The notes beneath the pieces were generated by a model. That model was not told where the DNA came from. It saw only the letters and a list, made by a program, of their open reading frames with translations, and did not search any database. The position numbers and the translations under genes are program-made. Source: Sutcliffiella horikoshii (GTDB lineage: Bacteria; Bacillota; Bacilli; Bacillales; Bacillaceae_I). From it: a DNA stretch of 64,000 nt. This document shows, piece by piece, positions 36,125 through 44,547 of this stretch. The stretch covers positions 910,001 to 974,000 of the forward strand of contig NZ_CP082918.1 in the NCBI RefSeq assembly GCF_019931755.1. Reading direction: 5' to 3'. Each line of letters begins with the position of its first letter. The first letter of the stretch is position 1.

Positions 36125-36943
36125 GTGGAAAAGCAAGACTTGGAGTTAGATTTATTCTTAACCGCAGTTTATCGGCTTTCGGGGTTTGATTTTCGAAAAT
36201 ATATGAAGTCTTCCATTATGAGAAGAGTGGAAAATAGATTAAGGCTGGAAGGTTTGAAAAACATCACTCAGCTGACAGAACAAGTAATACATCACGATGT
36301 GTTTTTGAAAAAAGTATTAGATGACTTTTCTATCAATGTTACAGAGATGTTCCGAGATCCTTCCTTTTTCTTGTCATTCCGAGAAAAGGTAATTCCTCTT
36401 TTAAGAGAATTGCCGGAAATTCGGGTATGGCATGCAGGCTGCTCTTCTGGAGAGGAAGCCTATTCCATGGCTATCCTTTTGGAAGAAGAGGGCGTTGGGC
36501 ATAAGTCAAAAATCTATGCAACCGACATGAACGAGAAGATTCTGGAGAAAGCGCAAAAAGGGATCATCCCCCTTTCCAAAATGAAAACCTACACGAAAAA
36601 TTATATGCAAGCTGGCGGGAAAACGGCCTTTTCGGAATATTATCATTCTGATCATCAGTTTGCGTATATTAATGAAGACTTGTTGAATAGAATTGTCTTT
36701 GCACAGCATAATCTTGTGACAGACCGTTCGTTCAATGAGTTTCATATAATTGTTTGCCGTAATGTATTGATTTATTTTAACTTGGAGCTGCAGCATAATG
36801 TGATTCAATTGTTTCAGGAGAGTCTTGGAGAAGAGGGTTTCCTGGGGCTTGGAAGCAAAGAGGCGTTACGTCTTGATGCACATCCTGGTTTTGAAGAGTT
36901 TGATTTGTATGATAAGATATACCGCAAAAAAACGGAGAGCTAG
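36125..36943 (+). CDS. rsbM: CheR-type methyltransferase, RsbM type
   Basis: The protein has about 272 residues: an N-terminal helical CheR domain (FRKYMKSSIMRRVENRL) and a SAM-dependent methyltransferase domain with VWHAGCSSGEEAYSMAILL, the acidic motif YATDMNEKILEKA, and FHIIVCRNVLIYF. No chemotaxis genes are near; it lies between the RsbK-type kinase and the RsbY-type phosphatase. In B. cereus RsbM methylates RsbK and damps sigma-B activation. GTG 36125 has GGAGG 11 bases upstream; TTG 36107 overlaps that site. It ends at a shared bidirectional terminator. Confidence 0.85.
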   Translation: MEKQDLELDLFLTAVYRLSGFDFRKYMKSSIMRRVENRLRLEGLKNITQLTEQVIHHDVFLKKVLDDFSINVTEMFRDPSFFLSFREKVIPLLRELPEIRVWHAGCSSGEEAYSMAILLEEEGVGHKSKIYATDMNEKILEKAQKGIIPLSKMKTYTKNYMQAGGKTAFSEYYHSDHQFAYINEDLLNRIVFAQHNLVTDRSFNEFHIIVCRNVLIYFNLELQHNVIQLFQESLGEEGFLGLGSKEALRLDAHPGFEEFDLYDKIYRKKTES

Positions 36944-36971
36944 GATTCTAATCCTGCTCTCCGTTTTTTAT
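36931..36971. terminator. Bidirectional terminator between rsbM and rsbY
   Basis: ACGGAGAG and CTCTCCGT form a stem with an inner AGGATT/AATCCT pair; T runs occur on both strands. The rsbM stop lies inside. Confidence 0.85.
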
Positions 36972-36977
36972 ATGTAA

Positions 36978-38120
36978 TTATCTTGCTTGTATCATTACGA
37001 CACACATATCGTCTGAGGCTTCTTTTTGCATGTCATCAGGTAAGACTAGATTAATAGGTTCTGGGATGTTTGAAAGATCCCAGAGTTTTGAGGCTGATTT
37101 AATGAACTGAGGGTATTGATTCATGCCCACCTTTTCCATTGTTTCAACCACACCATCTGTATAAAGCATGATTTGTACGGAATCTTTGTAAGTGATCTTC
37201 GTCTTTTTGACATCCACGTTCTCGAAGAACCCAAGGGCACATGTTCGATTAGATAACTCCACTACTTCATCTTCATCAATGAGTGCAAAACCAGCGGGGT
37301 GACCAGCATTAACATATTCCATTGATTTTTCATTTGTATCTATGACAAGGTAAATAGCTGTAAAATAATATGGAATTTGCTGATTGCGTAAATTCAGCGC
37401 ATGCATCCATCGATTCAATTCGCTGATAACGAATTCGGGGTCAGCGCATCCTCGGATGGAGTCTCGCAGTACCGAAGAGATGAACATGCATACTAAGGAA
37501 GCGGATATTCCGTGCCCCATCATGTCCAGCAGTATGACCGCATATCTTGAATCGTCGATCTTATACCAATAGTACATGTCGCCTGCCAGTTTATAAGCGG
37601 GGATATAGGAGGCTTTTACAACAAATCTGTCTTCAATGATTGGTTCACTCAACAGACTGTTCTGCACTTGTTGGGAAAGATCCAATTGACTTTTTATCTT
37701 TTCTGCCTGTTTTTTATTCTTGTCTTTCTCCTGTTTCAGCCTAAGGACCACTCGGATACGTGCCAATAGTTCTGTCTTATTGATCGGCTTCATTACATAA
37801 TCCAAGCCACCTGCATCCAGTGCTTCTGCTACTTTATTAGAATCTTCTAGCGCCGTTACAAAAATGACAGGGATGTCTTTTAGGTGTGGAATAGTCTGGA
37901 GAGTTCTACACGCTTCAATACCATCAATTTCAGGCATCATGATATCCATCAAGATGATATCGACGGGCATTTTAGTTGAAGCGGAATTATCATTATGTAA
38001 ATATGTAAACATCTCATTAGCGGATGTGAAGGATAAGTAATCTTTGTATCCTGCTCTTTTTAAGATATTTTCTATGACGAACAAATTTACTTGGTTATCA
38101 TCTACAATTAGTATGCCCAT
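36978..38120 (-). CDS. rsbY: Response regulator with PP2C/SpoIIE phosphatase, RsbY type
   Basis: The 380-residue protein has an N-terminal receiver domain (phosphorylated Asp in IILMDIMMPEIDGIEA, Lys in YVMKPINKTEL), a helical linker (about 130-160), and a SpoIIE-type PP2C phosphatase domain with AGDMYYWYKID, LLDMMGHGISASLV, VNAGHPAG and YTDGVVE. Activated RsbY removes phosphate from RsbV, which frees sigma-B. It converges on the rsbK-rsbM genes. A very good sigma-B promoter precedes it, implying positive feedback. sigB, rsbV and rsbW are not in this window. Confidence 0.88.
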   Translation of the reverse strand: MGILIVDDNQVNLFVIENILKRAGYKDYLSFTSANEMFTYLHNDNSASTKMPVDIILMDIMMPEIDGIEACRTLQTIPHLKDIPVIFVTALEDSNKVAEALDAGGLDYVMKPINKTELLARIRVVLRLKQEKDKNKKQAEKIKSQLDLSQQVQNSLLSEPIIEDRFVVKASYIPAYKLAGDMYYWYKIDDSRYAVILLDMMGHGISASLVCMFISSVLRDSIRGCADPEFVISELNRWMHALNLRNQQIPYYFTAIYLVIDTNEKSMEYVNAGHPAGFALIDEDEVVELSNRTCALGFFENVDVKKTKITYKDSVQIMLYTDGVVETMEKVGMNQYPQFIKSASKLWDLSNIPEPINLVLPDDMQKEASDDMCVVMIQAR

Positions 38121-38170
38121 ATCCTTTTGTCTCCTCTATCTTTCTAAAATGGTAAACACCCCACATGTTT

Positions 38171-38196
38171 ATACCCTTTTACTATACAGATAAAAC
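38171..38196 (-). promoter_or_regulatory. Sigma-B promoter of rsbY
   Basis: On the minus strand GTTTTA (38196-38191) and GGGTAT (38176-38171) are 14 bp apart, one mismatch from the consensus GTTTAA-N12-15-GGGTAT. It lies about 50 bp before the rsbY start. Confidence 0.8.
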
Positions 38197-38307
38197 CTTT
38201 TTCCGCAATATATTTAGCTGAAAGTTTGTTCACGTTTTGGCTATCAGGTTTAAGGGTAGTTTGCTTGTTAGGAAGGTTCTTTAACTACTAACTCTAGAGG
38301 TGATGTA

Positions 38308-39054
38308 ATGGAAACCGCAGTTCGTTCCACAAAAGGTAAATTGCTGACAAAGGAAGAAATGACAAATGAGAAGATTGTACCCAAGTGGGTTGTGCAAGAA
38401 TATAAAAATTTCCGGGAAGTTGTAACAAATAAAACATTTCCTTGTTATTTTGGAATGAGTGCAGAAAAGAAAGGGGAACTTCGGTATTCCTATATTAGTC
38501 ATGATAATTGGAGCCATTTACCGGATACTTTAAGAGAATTTAACGCCCTGTTTGATCCAGAGAAACCACTCGTTCGACATGGTCTTTTTCTTTTTGTGGA
38601 GCCAGAGAAAGAAGAAAAAACTATCCCATACTATCGGGAATATTTCTGGGATATATTGCAGTTCTTACATATGAAAGATGATCAACCATGGCCTAAAGAT
38701 TATCCTACAGATCCAGATCATCACCTGTGGGCCTTTTCCTTTGCAGAAGAGCCATATTTCGTCTTCGGTAATGCTCCTGCCTACAAGCAGCGAAAAACCA
38801 GAGATTTAGGGAACAGTCTCATCCTAGGTTTCCAGCCAAGAAGGATATTTGAAGGACTGGAAGGTACGTCAAAGGGTGGTATCATGTCCCGTGAGAAGGT
38901 AAGGGAGCGTGTGGAGAAATGGGATCAGCTTCCAACACATCCTAATATTAGTCATTACGGAGATCCAGACCATCGAGAATGGAAACAATATTTTATTGGA
39001 GACGATGTAAAACCTATGGAAGGTAAATGTCCTTTTTCCATGATGAAAAAATAG
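38308..39054 (+). CDS. YqcI/YcgG family protein
   Basis: The 248-residue protein has family features: FPCYFGMSAEKKGELRYSYI in the N-terminal third, DHHLWAFSFAEEPYFVFGNAP in the middle, NSLILGFQPRRIFEGLEGT, and C-terminal SHYGDPDHREWKQYF. The family has no firm function to my knowledge; members occur in B. subtilis as YqcI and YcgG. No signal peptide or membrane segment. ATG 38308 follows AGAGGTGAT. It is divergent from rsbY. Confidence 0.85.
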   Translation: METAVRSTKGKLLTKEEMTNEKIVPKWVVQEYKNFREVVTNKTFPCYFGMSAEKKGELRYSYISHDNWSHLPDTLREFNALFDPEKPLVRHGLFLFVEPEKEEKTIPYYREYFWDILQFLHMKDDQPWPKDYPTDPDHHLWAFSFAEEPYFVFGNAPAYKQRKTRDLGNSLILGFQPRRIFEGLEGTSKGGIMSREKVRERVEKWDQLPTHPNISHYGDPDHREWKQYFIGDDVKPMEGKCPFSMMKK

Positions 39055-39165
39055 GAAGTGTCCAACTAACGATATGGATGTTCAGAATATTTTATCTTCT
39101 ATTTATATTTTCTGGTATGATAGATATAGATTGTCCGAAAATAACGTAGAAGGTGGCTGGCAAGT

Positions 39166-40293
39166 ATGGACGCTGCTCAGAAACTCATTTTGTTTTTAGA
39201 AGAAAATCACGATCAATTTATCCGGAATTGGAGAAATAAAAGTGTCATTTCGGAAGATGATATATACAAGGAAGAAGTAGTGCGCAACGGCTGGCAAATG
39301 TATCAGCTTATTAAAAAAGCCATTAAAGATCCTTTGACTGAGGACGAAATCATTCAGCTCGCAAACAAGACAGCGCATGAACGAGTACAAGCTAATGTCA
39401 ATATCAGCGAGTTCGTTTTCAATGTGAATACGGGCAGGAGTGAAGTTGTAAGGTGGGTGTGGAATTCTGGAATTCCCTCGGAGGAACTGCAACCTTTCAT
39501 CGACCAAATAAATGCCCTTTTTGACAAGTTTTCTTATCTTGCGGTTAGAAAGTACACGCAAATTAAAGAAAAACAGTTGGAAGAAAAAGAGCTATATATT
39601 AACCAGACCCATAAAGAGCGACTTACTATTCTTGGACAGATGAGCTCAAGTTTTGTCCATGAATTTAGAAACCCATTAACCTCTGTTATCGGGTTCACTA
39701 GGCTCTTGCAGAACGAACTTCCTGATCATCCGTATTTGGAGATAATGCGTCATGAATTGGATCAACTTAACTATCGTATATCTCAATTTTTACATGTTTC
39801 TAGAAAAGAATTGATTGAGAGTAAGCGAGAAGAAGTGAATCTGTCCTTCCTGTTGCAGGAACTGGTAGAATTCTTGTATCCTAGTTTATTAGACGGGGAT
39901 GTAGTCATTCAGTTGGACATTGATCCTTCCATAACCATGATTGCCAATAAAGATGAATTAAGGCAAGTTTTTCTGAATCTGATTATTAATTCAATTGATG
40001 CCCTGCAACAGACGAAGGACGGGTCGCGCACCATTCAAGTGGTATGTGTGGAAAATGGGCCATTTACCGAGCTGTCCATTACCAATAATGGACCGAAAAT
40101 TGAAGAGGAAGCGATCCACGCTATTTTTGAACCGTTCTTCACTACAAAGGACTTAGGAACAGGAATAGGTCTGTACATTTGCAAAAAATTAATTGAAAAG
40201 CACGATGGAGAAATATATTGTCGATCGGATGATGACAAGACCAGCTTTGTTATTCGTTTACCTAATACATTAAAAAATGAAAAATCCTCCTAA
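39166..40293 (+). CDS. Soluble histidine kinase with HisK_N-type sensor, possible sporulation kinase
   Basis: The 375-residue protein has an all-helical N-terminal region (about residues 1-130) resembling the HisK_N domain of some Bacillus sporulation-type kinases, and no membrane segment. HisKA carries the phosphorylated His in SSFVHEFRNPLTSVIGF; the ATPase has NLIINSIDAL, FEPFFTTKDLGTGIGLYICK and a final Arg-Leu-Pro. No response regulator is adjacent, which suits a phosphorelay kinase acting on a distant Spo0F-like partner (inference). AAGGTGG precedes ATG 39166. Confidence 0.82.
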   Translation: MDAAQKLILFLEENHDQFIRNWRNKSVISEDDIYKEEVVRNGWQMYQLIKKAIKDPLTEDEIIQLANKTAHERVQANVNISEFVFNVNTGRSEVVRWVWNSGIPSEELQPFIDQINALFDKFSYLAVRKYTQIKEKQLEEKELYINQTHKERLTILGQMSSSFVHEFRNPLTSVIGFTRLLQNELPDHPYLEIMRHELDQLNYRISQFLHVSRKELIESKREEVNLSFLLQELVEFLYPSLLDGDVVIQLDIDPSITMIANKDELRQVFLNLIINSIDALQQTKDGSRTIQVVCVENGPFTELSITNNGPKIEEEAIHAIFEPFFTTKDLGTGIGLYICKKLIEKHDGEIYCRSDDDKTSFVIRLPNTLKNEKSS

Positions 40294-40318
40294 GATAAGA
40301 GCAGGAGGATTGTTTTTG
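40283..40318 (+). terminator. Terminator of the soluble kinase gene
   Basis: AATCCTCCT and AGGAGGATT flank an 11-nt loop and are followed by GTTTTTG. Confidence 0.85.
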
Positions 40319-40347
40319 TTGACAAGCATCAAAATATGTATTATCTT
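40319..40347 (+). promoter_or_regulatory. Sigma-A promoter of the T-box transcript
   Basis: A perfect -35 TTGACA (40319-40324), a 17-bp spacer and TATCTT (40342-40347). Confidence 0.65.
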
Positions 40348-40439
40348 AATAACAATACTTTAACACCTAAAAGCGTTTAAGCGTTTAAGTGTGTTAGCGG
40401 AATTTAGCCGAGTAGAGCTTAGTAGATAAATAGACTGAT

Positions 40440-40641
40440 GGCCATGTATAAAAGTAGTTTTCCTTATTGCAGCAGAAAGAGACTGGATGGTTGGTGAAAA
40501 TCCAGGCGTAGTGGAAATGAAGTACAGTACATATTTTTTACAGCTATCATTGCAGATGAGTGGGCAATCATTATTTTGCCAATTAGGGTGGTACCGCGGA
40601 GCTTCTTCGTCCCTTAGTTTGGGGATGAAGAAGCTTTTTTG
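40440..40641 (+). promoter_or_regulatory. T-box riboswitch (probable Tyr specifier UAC)
   Basis: The T-box sequence AGGGTGGTACCGCGG lies at 40585-40599. It is followed by a terminator (GCTTCTTC ... GAAGAAGC plus T run, 40601-40641). Upstream is a Stem I-like region with AGAGA and a CTGGAT/ATCCAG apical stem. The codon in the expected specifier position, within GGAAATGAAGTACAGTAC, is most simply TAC at 40523-40525, which would sense uncharged tRNA-Tyr. The T-box itself is certain; the specifier is a manual reading. Confidence 0.9.
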
Positions 40642-40684
40642 GTGCAAATTAACAGGTAGAGAATCTTTTTTTGGAGGGAACATC

Positions 40685-42085
40685 ATGGAGCAGCAAATAC
40701 AAAAAGGAAACACACACATTAGCGGACTTGCAGCTCTTAGCTTGATTTTCAGCATTATCGCTATCATTTCTATATCATTATTTATTTTCAAAGCAGAGCC
40801 TCATATACCCATTTTTGCGAGTATAGTGGTCTTAATTGTATTTTCCTTAGTGAAAGGACATTCATGGGACTATATTGAAAAGGGTTTAAAGAATGGTTTA
40901 AAGGAAGGTCTTACCCCTATTATATTATTTATTCTGATTGGAATTTTAATCGGGGTATGGATGCTGTCTGGTACCATACCGACGTTCATCTACTATGGAG
41001 GACAGCTGATTTCCGCTCCATTCTTTCTTCCCAGCGTGTTTATCATCACCGCTATTATCGGGATCAGCATAGGCAGTTCTTTCACTACTGCCGCTACGGT
41101 TGGGGTTGCCTTTATCGCACTTGGGACCGGCATGGGGTTTAATCCGGCTATTGTGGCAGGAGCAATCATTTCGGGGGCACTTTTAGGAGATAAGATGTCA
41201 CCTTTATCAGATACCACAAATATCGCCTCTGCAGTATGCAAGGTTGATTTGTTTGAGCATATCCGCCACATGTTATGGACAACCATTCCTGCAACAATCA
41301 TTTGTTTGGTGGTATTCGGTATTATCTCTACTGGTAATGGAAGTGGGCAGGTAGGCGATTTTGCAGAGTTGCCTATGGTATTAAAAGAGGAAGGCATGGT
41401 CAGCATTTGGGCATTGTTACCGGCTGTTGTGATGTTTGGAGTAGCACTAAAACGCGTGCCTGCAATTTTTGTCATGATGATCGGCATTATCGTTGGTTCT
41501 GTTATGGCATTCATCCTTCAACCAGAAGTTCAAGTGGCCCAACTTATGGATGTGATGCAAAATGGATATACCGGCTCAACAGGCGATGAAGCGATAGACA
41601 GCATTTTGACAAAGGGTGGCATCCAAAGCATGATGTGGTCAGTATCCCTAGTGTTGCTTACTTTAAGCATGGGTGGATTGATTCAGCAACTGCGGGTGAT
41701 GGAACGCTTACTCGTCATGATCCAAGCATTTGTATCGTCCACTGGCAAGCTGATTTTCGCTACCGTAGCAACGGCAATAGGAGTAAACGTAACAGTAGGA
41801 GAACAATATATGTCCATCATCTTGACTGGACAAGCCTTTGAAAAGGAATATGAGAAGCAAGGAATTGCACCTAAAAACTTGGCACGAGTACTAGAGGATG
41901 CCGGAACAGTCATCAATCCATTAATTCCGTATGGAGTAAGTGGTGTGTTCATGGCAGGGGTGCTTGAAGTACCTGTGTTGGATTACTTGCCGTTTGCTCT
42001 TTTTTGCCTAATCAGTCCATTATTAAGTCTGTTTTATGGATTTACCGGGATTAGTATTAGGAAAAGAGAAGAAGTAAAAGGGTAA
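40685..42085 (+). CDS. NhaC-family transporter under T-box control, possible tyrosine transporter (YheL-like)
   Basis: The 466-residue protein has about 12 membrane segments and NhaC-family marks: GSSFTTAATVGVAFIALG, GALLGDKMSPLSDTTNIAS and DAGTVINPLIPYG. NhaC proteins are annotated as sodium/proton antiporters, but members behind amino-acid T-boxes are thought to move amino acids; B. subtilis YheL is the comparison I remember. ATG 40685 has GGAGGGAACATC. The gene is single, with a strong terminator after it. Confidence 0.88.
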   Translation: MEQQIQKGNTHISGLAALSLIFSIIAIISISLFIFKAEPHIPIFASIVVLIVFSLVKGHSWDYIEKGLKNGLKEGLTPIILFILIGILIGVWMLSGTIPTFIYYGGQLISAPFFLPSVFIITAIIGISIGSSFTTAATVGVAFIALGTGMGFNPAIVAGAIISGALLGDKMSPLSDTTNIASAVCKVDLFEHIRHMLWTTIPATIICLVVFGIISTGNGSGQVGDFAELPMVLKEEGMVSIWALLPAVVMFGVALKRVPAIFVMMIGIIVGSVMAFILQPEVQVAQLMDVMQNGYTGSTGDEAIDSILTKGGIQSMMWSVSLVLLTLSMGGLIQQLRVMERLLVMIQAFVSSTGKLIFATVATAIGVNVTVGEQYMSIILTGQAFEKEYEKQGIAPKNLARVLEDAGTVINPLIPYGVSGVFMAGVLEVPVLDYLPFALFCLISPLLSLFYGFTGISIRKREEVKG

Positions 42086-42095
42086 GGGAGCAAAT

Positions 42096-42137
42096 TAAAA
42101 AGAGCAAGCAGTCAACAGGGATGCTTGCTCTTTTTCT
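42096..42137 (+). terminator. Terminator of the NhaC-family gene
   Basis: AAAAAGAGCAAGCA and TGCTTGCTCTTTTT are perfect complements. Confidence 0.9.
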
Positions 42138-42157
42138 TTAGGGATAAAATAAATACA

Positions 42158-42283
42158 GTTGATTTCCGTTCCAGGCGCTTCGCTTGCCTGCGGGCGGTCC
42201 GTGAGCCTCCTCGGCTTGCGCCTGTGGGGTCTCACCTGTCCCTTCCTCCCGCGGGCGTCTGCGCGCCTTCCACTCCAATCAAC
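42158..42283 (-). repeat. GC-rich interspersed repeat, copy 2
   Basis: GTTGATTTCCG ... CAATCAAC ends enclose GGGCGGTCCGTGAGCCTCCT and GTGGGGTCTCACCTGTCCC. It is the reverse orientation of copies 1, 3 and 4 and nearly identical to copy 5. Confidence 0.9.
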
Positions 42284-42371
42284 AAAGAAGTTCCATTCAA
42301 TGTAGGGTAAATAAAAAGCTCTCTCACTGAGTTAACTGTAAAACATAAACATTAAGTATTTATACTTTCCA

Positions 42372-42498
42372 GCTGTGAATTGGAGCAAATAGCGGAGACT
42401 CCAGCGGGGGAGTAACGGTAGGTTGAGACCCCGCAACGAAGTGAGGAGGCTCGAGCACCGTCCCGCGGAAAGCGAAGCTATTTGCGGAAAGGAACAGC
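42372..42498 (+). repeat. GC-rich interspersed repeat, copy 3
   Basis: GCTGTGAATTGGAGC ... GGAACAGC ends enclose GGAGACTCCAGCGGGGGAG, GGTTGAGACCCCGC and GAGGAGGCTCGAGCACCG. It lies about 90 bp from copy 2 in opposite orientation, between the transporter and the kinase gene. Nothing else is seen in this 450-bp gap. Confidence 0.88.
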
Positions 42499-42539
42499 GG
42501 CGATTAACCAATCATCTAAAATTTTAGATTTAAAAGTGT

Positions 42540-44048
42540 TTAATATTGCAGACGATCGATTTCTGCAAATAATGGTTTATTTTTATTATACAGCTCTCGG
42601 TAGAGGTGGTAATATTCTTCGTACATTGCTACATTTCGGACTGTAGGCAATACCTCATGCTTGATTGGAATGGAGGATTTTATGGCTTCAAGGGACTCCA
42701 CTTCTCCAAGTGCAAACATCCCAAGCCAGGCAGCACCCCACGCAGTAGCATGTGTACTTTCCGGTAAAATGACAGTTTTGCGAAAAATATCTGCTGTCAT
42801 CTGCACCCATAGAGGCGAACGCGCATAGCTACCGCTGACCATCAGCTTTTTAGTAGGATATTCTTTTTCGTGAAGGGTTTCATGAATCTCATACATATTG
42901 AAGATAACACTTTCCATCACGCTGCGAATCATGTCAGCACTTGTATGTGAAAGAGTGAGTCCCATCCACCCGCCCTTTGCTTTAGCGTTCCACTTTGGAG
43001 CACGTTCTCCATTCATGTATGGAAGAAAAAATAGCCCGTTAGCTCCTGCGCTGGAGGTTGCAGCAAGTGCTTCAAGGTCTGCCACTTCCACCGTTTCTTT
43101 TTTGGTTAAGGAAGAGAATTGTCTTGCTAGCCATTGCATTAAAATTGTACCATTGTTGGTTGCACCTCCAACGATACGACTTTCTTTCGTAAACGCATAT
43201 TGAAAGGTACGTTGTTCAGTGTCAGTTGTTTTTTCAGAGGTGAATCTCCGAATAGCTCCACTGCTACCAATCGTTAAGGCAGTTTCTCCTTCCTCTGTGG
43301 CGCCGACACCGATATTGGCAAGCACACCGCCACTAGCCCCGATGATAATGGGGGTAGAAGTATGTAGAAGCAATTCTTTGGCAATGTGAGCGGTAAGGGG
43401 TCCCACTTGTGTTGTACACGGCAAGACTTTTGAGAGCTGAGACTCATTTATACCTGCTATGGCGAGTGCTTCCTCATCCCATTGGAGTGTATGAATGTTG
43501 AAAAGCCCTGTTGCAGAGGCAATAGAATAATCCACTTGCCACGTCCCACACCATTTGTATAAGATATATTCTTTTATAGTAACAAAGCGTGTTGCTTCAT
43601 AATATGGCGTATATTGATTTTCTTTCATCCATACAAGCTTCACAAAAGGTGACATGGGATGAATGGGGGTTCCTGTTTGCTCATATAAGTCCTGTCCGTA
43701 AGACTCCTTCATGATGGCAGCCTGGGGATAGCTTCTTCCGTCAGCCCAAGTGATCATGGGGGAAATCGGTTCGTTTTTATCATTTATACAAATTAAACTG
43801 TGCATAGGGGCAGAAATGCTTAGCCCAATAATATCGTTTGGTGTGATTCTTAATTTGCTGATAGAAGTGGAGATGGCAAGACGTGCAGCACTCTCAATCT
43901 CCAAAGGGTTTTGTTCAGAGTAATTAGGCTTCGGACGGTAAGTAGAATAGGCATGCTCTGATTCAGAGACCACTTCTCCGTTTCTATTAAAAATGACAGA
44001 CCTGGTCGTGGAGGTGCCAATATCCAATCCAATGACATAGTTGCTCAT
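42540..44048 (-). CDS. gntK: FGGY-family carbohydrate kinase, probably gluconokinase
   Basis: The protein has about 502 residues and both FGGY domains. The N-terminal phosphate-binding motif is IGLDIGTSTTRSVIF. Also visible are SISAPMHSLI, TWADGRS, GASGGVLANIGVGA, the C-terminal signature region NGERAPKWNAKAKGGW, and KLMVSGSYARSPLWVQ. It is closest in feel to gluconate kinases of bacilli; no gluconate permease is adjacent, so the substrate is inferred. ATG 44048 with GAGGTG nine bases upstream is preferred over a GTG at 44060 that lies in the ribosome site. Single-gene unit. Confidence 0.85.
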   Translation of the reverse strand: MSNYVIGLDIGTSTTRSVIFNRNGEVVSESEHAYSTYRPKPNYSEQNPLEIESAARLAISTSISKLRITPNDIIGLSISAPMHSLICINDKNEPISPMITWADGRSYPQAAIMKESYGQDLYEQTGTPIHPMSPFVKLVWMKENQYTPYYEATRFVTIKEYILYKWCGTWQVDYSIASATGLFNIHTLQWDEEALAIAGINESQLSKVLPCTTQVGPLTAHIAKELLLHTSTPIIIGASGGVLANIGVGATEEGETALTIGSSGAIRRFTSEKTTDTEQRTFQYAFTKESRIVGGATNNGTILMQWLARQFSSLTKKETVEVADLEALAATSSAGANGLFFLPYMNGERAPKWNAKAKGGWMGLTLSHTSADMIRSVMESVIFNMYEIHETLHEKEYPTKKLMVSGSYARSPLWVQMTADIFRKTVILPESTHATAWGAAWLGMFALGEVESLEAIKSSIPIKHEVLPTVRNVAMYEEYYHLYRELYNKNKPLFAEIDRLQY

Positions 44049-44247
44049 TATGTGCCACACCTCGCTTTATCGTAGTATCTTTATTTTAATCGTTGTGAGT
44101 AGTTAATATCAATCTGTTTGGAAAAGATAAGAATTATTTCAGTATAGGTATTGGGTAATGTGATTCTTGATGTTCTGTGGTTCTAAAGTCACGTTTGTTT
44201 GTAGTTGTGCACAGTCAGTTACCTTGATAGACGGGATATACACACGT

Positions 44248-44287
44248 TTATCCACATTATCAACAACATTCTGAAAATTTATCCACA
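44248..44287 (+). promoter_or_regulatory. Cluster of three DnaA boxes
   Basis: TTATCCACA at 44248-44256 and at 44279-44287 are perfect consensus boxes. TTATCAACA at 44257-44265 has one mismatch and abuts the first. All three face the same way. They lie in the 499-bp gap between gntK and doxX, about 230 bp before the Rex site nearest doxX. Confidence 0.75.
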
Positions 44288-44432
44288 AAATACTATTCAT
44301 AATTGAATGATTTATTTATATTGATATAAAAGGTCTCACTATTTTGTGTAAGTTATTAACAAAATAAATATTGCGAACAATTTGTGAACTCCATTGTAAA
44401 TGATGGTAAATGGTTGTATAGTAAAGATAGAA

Positions 44433-44450
44433 AGTAAGTGAAATACTTCA
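44433..44450 (+). promoter_or_regulatory. Second, weaker Rex-type operator
   Basis: AAGTGAAATACTTCACAA keeps the GTGAAATACTTCAC core but lacks the TT at its left end. Its centre is 72 bp from the stronger site. Confidence 0.6.
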
Positions 44451-44504
44451 CAAACTTTCTGAAGCAAAAGTAAGAGCTAGCCGGCTAAATTTTTTTACAG
44501 GTCA

Positions 44505-44522
44505 TTGTGAAACACTTCACAA
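44505..44522 (+). promoter_or_regulatory. Rex-type redox operator before doxX
   Basis: TTGTGAAACACTTCACAA matches the Rex consensus TTGTGAA-N4-TTCACAA exactly. It ends 13 bp before the AGGAGGAG ribosome site, where a bound repressor should block transcription. Rex senses NADH/NAD+. Confidence 0.8.
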
Positions 44523-44547
44523 ACTGAAATTCTAGGAGGAGTAAATC

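Noticed and set aside
42125..42310. Plus-strand 61-codon frame over repeat copy 2
   Set aside because: It is only the translation of the GC-rich interspersed repeat.
44250..44290. Replication origin oriC
   Set aside because: Only three DnaA boxes, no AT-rich unwinding pattern identified and none of the usual origin genes nearby.
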